Origin: Hydrangea macrophylla | Lineage: Eukaryota > Streptophyta > Magnoliopsida > Cornales > Hydrangeaceae | Assembly (NCBI GenBank): GCA_033977485.1 | Contig: CM066994.1 | Span: forward strand, 84,444,871 to 84,508,870 | DNA: 64,000 nucleotides | Direction: 5' to 3' | Part shown: one piece after another, positions 56,941 to 64,000 of the stretch | Numbering within the stretch: position 1 is the first letter of the stretch | Layout: the number at the start of each line of letters is the position of its first letter | The notes under the pieces: generated by a model | The model's database searches: none | Seen by the model: only the letters and a program-made list of their open reading frames with translations | Told to the model about the DNA's origin: nothing | Made by a program: the position numbers and the translations under genes

Positions 56941-59446
56941 TTTTTTTATGAAAGTGGTAAATAAATTCCAAAAAAGGATATGTACAAAAGTACAAGGGGC
57001 ATACCCCAAGATATACAAAAAAGTTCAAAGCATGAGGACATGAAGCAATGCATGAAGCAATGCAAACATCAATAGGACAAAAAAGGACCCCTGAAAGTTA
57101 CAAAACTAACTAATAGATGGAAACAAAATGAACACAACGAACACAAATGAAATTTTTAACTCCAATTACAAAGAAATCTGTCAACATGTGCATGGTGTTT
57201 CCACTTAACCCTGATTTGTGCATTCACTTGAGAAATTAGATTCTTCAGGAGAGTTTCTTTGGATTTAGATGAATTCTTGAATGTTCTATAATTTCTTTCT
57301 TTCCATAAACCATAAACTGACACTCCAAGGCACATCTTGGGTATCACATGTTGGAATGTCTTTCCTATCAGTCTTTGGGCCATCAACTACAGAATGTCAT
57401 TCCATCTCTGACCTACCCAATTTATACCACATCGAAGCATCAATTCATGCCCAACAAAAGAGGAATAAGGACAAGCAAAAAATAAATGATCATGAGTTTC
57501 CATTATCTAATGACAAAGCATACAAGCTAAAGGGTCGGAAGTGAACTAAAGATTCTATCGTGTGTAGAGAGTTTGTTCTGAGCTGCTAACCAAATAACAA
57601 AGTTTTGTTGGGGAACACCCCCAAAAAACCATACAGTGTTATGCCATGGGACCATCGGGTGATGAGTCCTTAGATGGTTCCAATTAAGAGAAGAATCGAA
57701 CATACCATTAGGAGTAAGAATCCATCTCACAGTATCAGTGTTGTTGCTAGGATTGTAGAAATTAGTCAAGACTACTCTAACTGCATTAAGTTCAATGGTG
57801 TTTGAGCCAGGCCAATTCCACTCCATCCCTCTTATTATGCTACTAACCTTTACATCAATATTAATAGCAGCATCATAAATAATTCTTGTGGAATAGTTAT
57901 CCAACAAGGGGCCCATTGGGATCCAATTATCAAACCAAAGAGAAGTATGATTACCATTACCAATTCGATGAATCAATAAGGGTTTAGCAACCTCTCTGAG
58001 TTTTAATAACTTACTCCAATACCAGGAGCACTAGGATGGAGTCTTGGAATGCCAGAAACTCTTATCTTTCAGCATATACTGGTGGATCCATTTATTCCAG
58101 AGGGATATATTGGAAAGATCCAATAAATTCCCAATATGTCTATGGTTCAAAATAGTGTTAACCAGGAAAATATTTTAAAACCCAAACCCCCTTCCTTCTT
58201 TGGTCTACACACTTTATCCCACGCAACTTTAGTTCCTGAAGCTTTATCAGTTTTGCTAGTCCAGAGAAATCTAGCCATAGCATGAGACACTTCCTTGAGG
58301 ACACTTTTAGGGAGCATAAACATTCCAGACCAATAGTGTTGTATCCCTATCAAAACAAAGCTAATAAGATGTGCTCTACCTGCATAAGATAAGAACTTTA
58401 ATTTCCAAGAGTTAACCCTAGCACAAATTTTATTAACCAAACCATCACAGTCAATTCTCTTAAGTTTTGAAGTGATTAAAGGAACTCTAAGAAATTTAAA
58501 ATATGTTCCATCCTATCATCCTCAACATTTGAAAAGAAAATGCAGCTTTTAGCATTATTGGCTTGTAGGCTGATTAAATAAAAAAAAACTGATCAAGGGT
58601 TAGTCTGACCATCTTGGTAGATTCCACATCTCCGTTAAATAAAATAAGAAGATCGTTAGCAAAACAGAGGTGTGAAATCTTCAATTTATCACATTTCCAA
58701 TGATAAGTAAAAGACTCATTATGTATATTATGGATTAATAATTGACTCAGGGAATCCATAATAATAACAAACAAGTAGGGAGAAATAGGATCACCTTGTC
58801 TTAACCCTTTAGCCCCTTAAAAAAAAAACCCACTAATTCTCCATTAAAGTTGATGGAGTATCCAGGAGTAGTAACACAAGCAATAATCCATTTCTTAAGA
58901 TTAGGAGGGAAACAAATCACATCTAATAGATCAATAAGAAATTCCCAACTAACACTATCATAGGCCTTCATAATGTACACCTTAGCAGCAGCTCTAGGTT
59001 TCCCTTTTTGTTTATGATAAACTCTAAGTAGATTTTGGGCGAGAAGGACATTATCACTAATATTCCTACCCTTCACATAAGCAGATTGAGCTTGATCAAT
59101 AAGATCAGGGAGGATTATTTGGAGTCTATTAGCAAGAATCTTAGATATACATTTATAAATAGTATTGCAATAGGAAATAGGACTAAAGTCACCCATCTTA
59201 GATGGGTTAGGGACCTTGGGGATCAAAGCAATAATAGTAGTATTAGATTCTCTTAATAATTCCCCATTCTGAAAGAACTCTTTGACAGCTCCAACAACAG
59301 AAGTACCAATAGTGTCCTAAGAGTCTTGAAAAGAAAAAATCATTACAACCATCAGGGCCAGGAGCTTTATTACTATGCAAGTTAAAGAAAGCCTTCTTAA
59401 TCTCATCATTCGAAGTGATTCTATCAAAATCTGCCTTTAATTTCGA
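56941..59446 (-). mobile_element. 5'-truncated L1-type LINE inserted in the chromovirus
   Basis: Minus strand, oriented right to left; the T-rich end at 56941-56948 is the poly(A) tail. Flanks ATCAACTCT (left) and ATTAACTCT (right, about 59446) look like a 9-bp target duplication with one difference. RT: DLIDQAQSAYVKGRNISDNV, then a KVYIMKAYDSVSWEF block (59226-58801), then SHLCFANDLLI (58650) where the FADD motif has become FAND. A zinc-binding RT-associated region WFFGGVPQQNFVIWLAAQNK is at 57620-57570. A C-terminal part is at 57386-57156. The endonuclease is missing, so the copy was probably truncated at insertion. Confidence 0.85.
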
Positions 59447-59454
59447 TTAACTCT

Positions 59455-59810
59455 GTTTAACTCCCATGTTAAAGTTTTATTTGATACAGGTGTTGTAGTT
59501 TCATTCATATCTACTAAGACTATTCAGAGATTCGGTATCCTACCTCATCATTTAGAGAAAGCTTTGAAGGCTACCTCACCCTTAGGAGCCATAGTCAAGT
59601 TAGGACATGTATGCAAGGATTGTCCCCTACGATTAGGAGGGTGTGAGTTCCCTACAAGGCTGATCATCCTATCGATGAAGGAGTTTGACATAATCCTAGG
59701 AATGGATTGGCTCTCTCAGAATCAAGCAAAGTTGGATTGTGCGAGGAAGAGAATTACATTCTCCGACAATCGGAATCAATCCTTTGATTTCTAATGTAAC
59801 TCGTTGGAAG
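59455..59810 (+). pseudogene. Chromovirus aspartic protease
   Basis: VKVLFDTGVVVSFISTKTIQ carries the DTG active site. FDIILGMDWLSQNQAKLDCA is the usual second hallmark. The frame remains open from about 59455 to 59793. It was separated from gag by the LINE. Confidence 0.85.
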
Positions 59811-60860
59811 ATATGTTCCTCACGAGGTGATTAGCTAACATCGAAGTCATCAGTACAAAGATTACAGTGTCATCTATACCTGTAGTCAAGGACTTCAAGG
59901 AAGTATTTCAAGACATTTCTAGCTTACCACCTGAGAGAAGTATAGAGTTCTGTATTGAGCTTATACTAATTACCACTCCGATCACTAAGGTTCCCTATAG
60001 AATGGCCCCCGCCAAACTATTAGAATTGAAGGAAAAAGTTTAAGAGCTTGAGAATCTCAATTTTGTACGTCCAAGTACATCGCCCTGGGGAGCACTGGTA
60101 TTATTCATGAAGAAGAAGGATGGGACGCTTTAGCTCTATATCGATTATAGAGAATCAAACAGTGTGACTATCAAGAATAAATATCCCTTACCTCGGATCG
60201 ACGATTTATTTGATTAACTACGAGGAGCTACAACATTTTCCAAGATAGACCTACGGTCAGGATATCACCAATTGAGGCTACGAAAGGAAGATATACCTAA
60301 AACTGCTTTCAGAACCTGATATGGTCACTATGAATATTTGGTAATGCCATTTGGAATGACGAATGCCCCAGCAATAATTATGGATCTGATGAACAGAGTG
60401 TTCAAGCCTTATTTAGATCAGCTTGTCATCATCTTCATAAATGAGGTTTTGATCTATTCTAAGTCAGCAGAAAAGTATGAACAACACCTACGGATTGCGA
60501 TATAGACGCTTAAGGACCACCACTTGTATGCCAAGTTCAGTAAGTGTGAGTTTTGGTTACAAGAAGTAAAATTTTTGGGACACAAGGTGTCGTCTTAAGG
60601 ACTTTCTATGGATTCATCCAAGACAGATGCTATGTTGAATTGGGTTAGATCGAGAAACCCTACAGAAGTTCAGAGTTTCCTTGGACTTTGCAGATTATTA
60701 TTAGAGATTTGTTGAAGGATTTTGTAAAATAGCCACACCATTGACCGGACTGACTAAGAAAGCTCAAAAGTTTGAATAGAAAGAGAAGCACGAGCGTGCC
60801 TTCCTAAAATTGAAGAAGAGACTCATCACAGCACCAGTGCTAGCTATACCCAAGCCTGAT
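59811..60860 (+). pseudogene. Chromovirus reverse transcriptase
   Basis: Blocks: PPERSIEFCIELI, KVPYRMAPAKLLELKEKV and STSPWGALVLFMKKKDGT, then [27 protein letters not shown] and YLVMPFGMTNAPAI. The catalytic site reads FINEVLIYS (60445-60471): both catalytic Asp of the usual VDD are changed. The thumb region is [20 protein letters not shown]. At least eight stops are present. Confidence 0.87.
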
Positions 60861-61250
60861 GAAAAGTTTACTATCTTTAGTGATGCATCATATCAAGGAT
60901 TGGGGTGTGTACTTATGCAAGATGGTAGAGTAAAATACGGATCTAGACAGTTGAAGCTGAACGAGTTGAACTAACCCACCCATGATTTGGAATTGGCGGT
61001 AGTGGTATTTGCACTCAAGATTTGGAGGCATTATCTCTACGGTGAGAAGTTTGATTTGTTCTTCGATCGCAAGAGTCTGAAATATTTGTTCACACAGAAA
61101 GAGCTGAACATGAGGCAGCACAGATGGATGGAATCGATCAAAGATTATGACTTCACGTTAGATACAACCCTGGTAAAGCTAATGTGGTTATTGATGCTTT
61201 GAGTCGGCAAACTTGTGGAACGATCGCCTCCTTAATGGTTAGAGAATGGT
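60861..61250 (+). pseudogene. Chromovirus RNase H
   Basis: FSDASYQGLGCVLMQDGRV, then [20 protein letters not shown] and [17 protein letters not shown], keep the Asp, Glu and Asp of the active site. It ends near ALSRQTCG at about 61200. Frame changes occur near 60870 and 61170. Confidence 0.83.
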
Positions 61251-62395
61251 GAGTATTGGTGATGTTGGCGGAGTTTGATGTGTAGAATGCTAAGAAAGGA
61301 GAAGGATAACTTTTTAGATTTCTTATCCTACAGCCTATCCTTATCGACCGCATAATTGAAGCTCAAAAAGAAGATGGAAAATTTCAAACATGGTTTATTA
61401 AGATGTCCGAGAAAGTTCCAATGGAATGGAAAGTGGAAAGTGATGGAGGGTACAAGTGCATTGACAAGTTATATGTACCGAACTATGAAGAGCTAAGGAA
61501 GGACATTCTAGAAGAAGCACATAAGTCTAGATTTACAGTCCACCCTGGAGGAACAAAAATGTACAAGGATTTAAAGAGGAATTTCTGGTAGGAAGGTATA
61601 AAGAAGGACATGACCAAAATTGTATCCAAGTGTTTGATGTGTCAACAAGTCAAAGCCGAACATCAAAGACCCTTGGGATCGTTACAACCGCTACCTGTTC
61701 TAGGTTGGAAGTGGGAGCACATAACCATGGATTTTGCAGTGGGATTGCCTCAATCACAGCAAAATCATGATGCCATTTGGGTAATCGTAGATCGATTGAC
61801 TAAATCGGCTCACTTCATTGCTTATAGTATGACATACCCGGTAGGAAGGATGAGCCAGATGTACATATAACAAGTTATACAACTTAATGATGCACCTGTG
61901 TTGATTGTGTCAAACTGCGATGCACGTTTTACTTTGGATTTTGGGAAAGTCTACAAGAAGCTATGGGAGCCTCGCTCAAGATGAGTACTACTTTTCACCC
62001 TTAAACAGATAGATAGACTGAGCGTGTTAATCAGATCATGGAGGATATGCTCAAGGCTTGTGTCATCGATTTTAAAGAATCTTGATAGACGCACTTGCCT
62101 TTGGTCGAGTTTGCCTATAACAATAGCTACCACATGAGTATCAGGATGGCTCCGTTCAAAACATTATATGGATGACCATGTTGTTCACCGTTGTGTTGGG
62201 CAGAGGTTGGAGATACAGAATTGTTGGGATGAGATTTAGTTAGAGAAACCAACGAGAAAATTTCTTTGGTCAAGGAGAGGATGAGGATCGCTCAAAGCAG
62301 GTATAAGAGTTATGCCGATTGACACTAGAAGGATTTGGAATTAAGTGTCGGAGATCACTTACTTCTTAAGGTCTCACCGACCCGAGGAGTGGTGC
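61251..62395 (+). pseudogene. Chromovirus integrase
   Basis: Zinc-binding: AHKSRFTVHPGGTKMYKDLK and CLMCQQVKAEHQRP (61520-61670). Core: HITMDFAVGLPQSQQNHDAI (first Asp), LTKSAHFIAYSMTY and IVSNCDARF (second Asp, 61900-61925). The third catalytic region (about 62010) is out of frame and stop-ridden. The sequence after 61960 needs several frame changes. Confidence 0.83.
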
Positions 62396-62760
62396 GTTTT
62401 GGTCTCAAGAGAGGGAAGTTAGCCCCGCATTTCATCGGACCGTTTGAGATTTTGGATCGTGTTGGGAAAGTAGCTTATTGACTTGTACTGCCACTAAAGA
62501 TGTCTGGGGTTCACAATGTATTCCATGTGAGTATGCTAAGAAAGTACACACGAGATCCCTCGCATGTGGTAAGTTTTTATGATATTGAGACGAGTCATAA
62601 TGTTTTCTAGAAGGAGAGGCCCATGAAAATTCTATATCAGAGCATCAAGAAGCTGAGGAATAAAGACATTCCGTTGGTAAAGGTTCAGTGGAATCACCAT
62701 GACAAGAATGAAGTCTCGGGGGAAGTTGAAGCTAATATGAGGATGAAGTAACCGGAGCTG
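62396..62760 (+). pseudogene. Chromovirus integrase C-terminus with chromodomain-like tail
   Basis: FGLKRGKLAPHFIGPFEILD and MSGVHNVFHVSMLRKYTRD are followed by KERPMKILYQSIKKLRNK and DIPLVKVQWNHHDKNEV. This is the tail layout of Tekay/Del-type chromoviruses, in which a divergent chromodomain is thought to direct integration to particular chromatin. Two stops interrupt it. Confidence 0.78.
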
Positions 62761-62799
62761 TTTCAAGACTAGTTAGTCTTGATTTCGGAGGCAAAATCC

Positions 62800-62817
62800 T
62801 GTTTAAGGGAGGAAGGA
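62800..62817 (+). other. Chromovirus polypurine tract
   Basis: TTTAAGGGAGGAAGGA lies directly before the LTR start and would prime plus-strand synthesis. Confidence 0.8.
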
Positions 62818-64000
62818 TGTAATAACATGCTTTTTCATTTAACTTTTAATTTCATTCCCATATTTTAAATTTGGATTTCTTGTTTATCTAATAGAATTCT
62901 TTAATTGGGGCCAATTTGTAATTCTGTATTAATTCTAGTGTACCTGTGTTATCTGTTCATAACTGTATTTGCATAGGACAGGCAATACCTTTCATGTAGA
63001 TTTCATAACTATATTTTTATATAACCGGAAAATTATTTCTTATGTCAAAATGGATTTTCTATACTTTTGTGGTGATCACTGCATCGCAAAAATACCAGTT
63101 TATATTCAAAACTGTCCTCGTCTCGTTGATCTCCCACAATCTAGAATTCTCCACCAATCAATATGTGACATTTGCTTTTCCATTTAAGGCAACTGATCAT
63201 TGCTTATGCCTTGTTTGGATAATGCATTTGTATGTGTTATGACTTATACCTATAATCTAGTTACCCAAACACCCATGTGTGACCCCTATGAATCTATATT
63301 TGGCCCTTAGCCTAACCAAAGGATTCTTACAACCTGTGATTAAACTTGTACGTAGGTATATATCTGTGTAAATGTTAGCTTTTAGTTAATTAAAATACAA
63401 AATTCATTTATAGAGTATAAATCAAGGGACTTGGAGCCCAAATTCACCCAATTGGCTTCTATATATGCACTTCACTCTCTCACAATCTGATTATTCTTAC
63501 AAGCTAAAAATACAAAGAGGGTTTGAGAGTTCATTTTGCTGAAATTTTTAGAGAGAGATAAATAACTTCATCACCATAGCTTGCAAGATTCAATTGGATT
63601 CTTTATTTCTTGATTTCTCTCTTAACACACTTCATCTATATCTCAGTGAGTATTCTAAACTCACTCAGAATGTATTTCATATCTTGTTTAGTGTTTGCAT
63701 AGTTTGATTTGAAAATCTCCATTGATGATTTTACATTTGAACTCCATAGCTTAAAAACATGAATGTTTCAACCTGAATCAAAATGAGTTTTTAGAAATGA
63801 TTTTGAAAGATTGTAGTTCGTAGAAGCTATGGTTAAAATATTAGAACCTAACTCATTCGTATCGCTATACATATTAAAAATGAAGTTTTGACGCCTCTTA
63901 GTTTTTCGTAAAATCTGAGAGCTACAGTTCAATTCAGGTAAATCCGAATGTAGATTTCTAATCCTTGCAAAAACACGAAGAATATCATATACTATATAGT
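62818..64000 (+). mobile_element. Chromovirus 3' LTR (runs off the window)
   Basis: Starts TGTAATAACATGC after the polypurine tract. TATA-like CTATATATGCAC is at 63460 and CT-rich sequence follows. The end is outside the window. ORFs at 62969-63242 are short and not conserved. Confidence 0.78.

Overview
This window is transposon-dense intergenic DNA from a flowering plant, most likely a eudicot with a large genome. Nearly every recognisable protein segment belongs to a retrotransposon: Ty3/gypsy of the Tat, Athila and chromovirus types, Ty1/copia, and one L1-type LINE. Most are broken by stops, frameshifts or deletions. I see no convincing host gene, tRNA, rRNA or CRISPR array. The species cannot be named from this sequence.

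Layout. (1) 1-13454 is one long Tat-type element (A) on the minus strand: 5' LTR 10572-13454, primer-binding site, leader, truncated gag, protease, RT, two RNases H and integrase. Beyond integrase, on the opposite strand at 577-2689, lies a degenerate but still intron-containing plant-mobile-domain (PMD) gene. Its 3' LTR is outside the window. (2) 13455-14743 is unassigned LTR-like promoter DNA. (3) 14744-32966 is a Ty1/copia complex on the plus strand with three related LTRs (14744, 26991, 31503). The first internal region is split by an Athila 5' part (22693-26464, minus), and the Tat element B 5' part (17587-22692, minus) abuts that Athila inside gag. (4) 32967-36731 is a third Tat copy (C, plus), inverted relative to B. 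(5) 36732-about 40659 is a chromovirus-like LTR with decayed internal DNA (minus). (6) About 40660-53426 is the 3' half of an Athila element (plus): integrase, a promoter-like cassette, an env-position ORF of the plant transposon-protein type, an intact acidic ORF, 3' untranslated DNA and 3' LTR. A second chromovirus-like LTR and a 62-bp tandem array lie inside this region. (7) 53427-55030 is a gag-protease-RT fragment of a different Tat element (minus). (8) 55031-64000 is a chromovirus (plus): acidic ORF, gag, protease, RT, RNase H, integrase, chromodomain-like tail, polypurine tract and the start of a 3' LTR. A 5'-truncated LINE (56941-59446, minus) is inserted between its gag and protease.

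The most interesting signals are: the multi-exon antisense PMD gene carried by the Tat element; a recurring layout in which short palindromes or GC-rich inverted repeats sit upstream of a TATA box in several unrelated LTR families and once inside Athila, before a possible spliced env-position gene; an LTR-internal-LTR-internal-LTR copia arrangement; and an uninterrupted 259-residue acidic ORF surrounded by decayed sequence. All calls are from reading the sequence; no alignment or database search was run.
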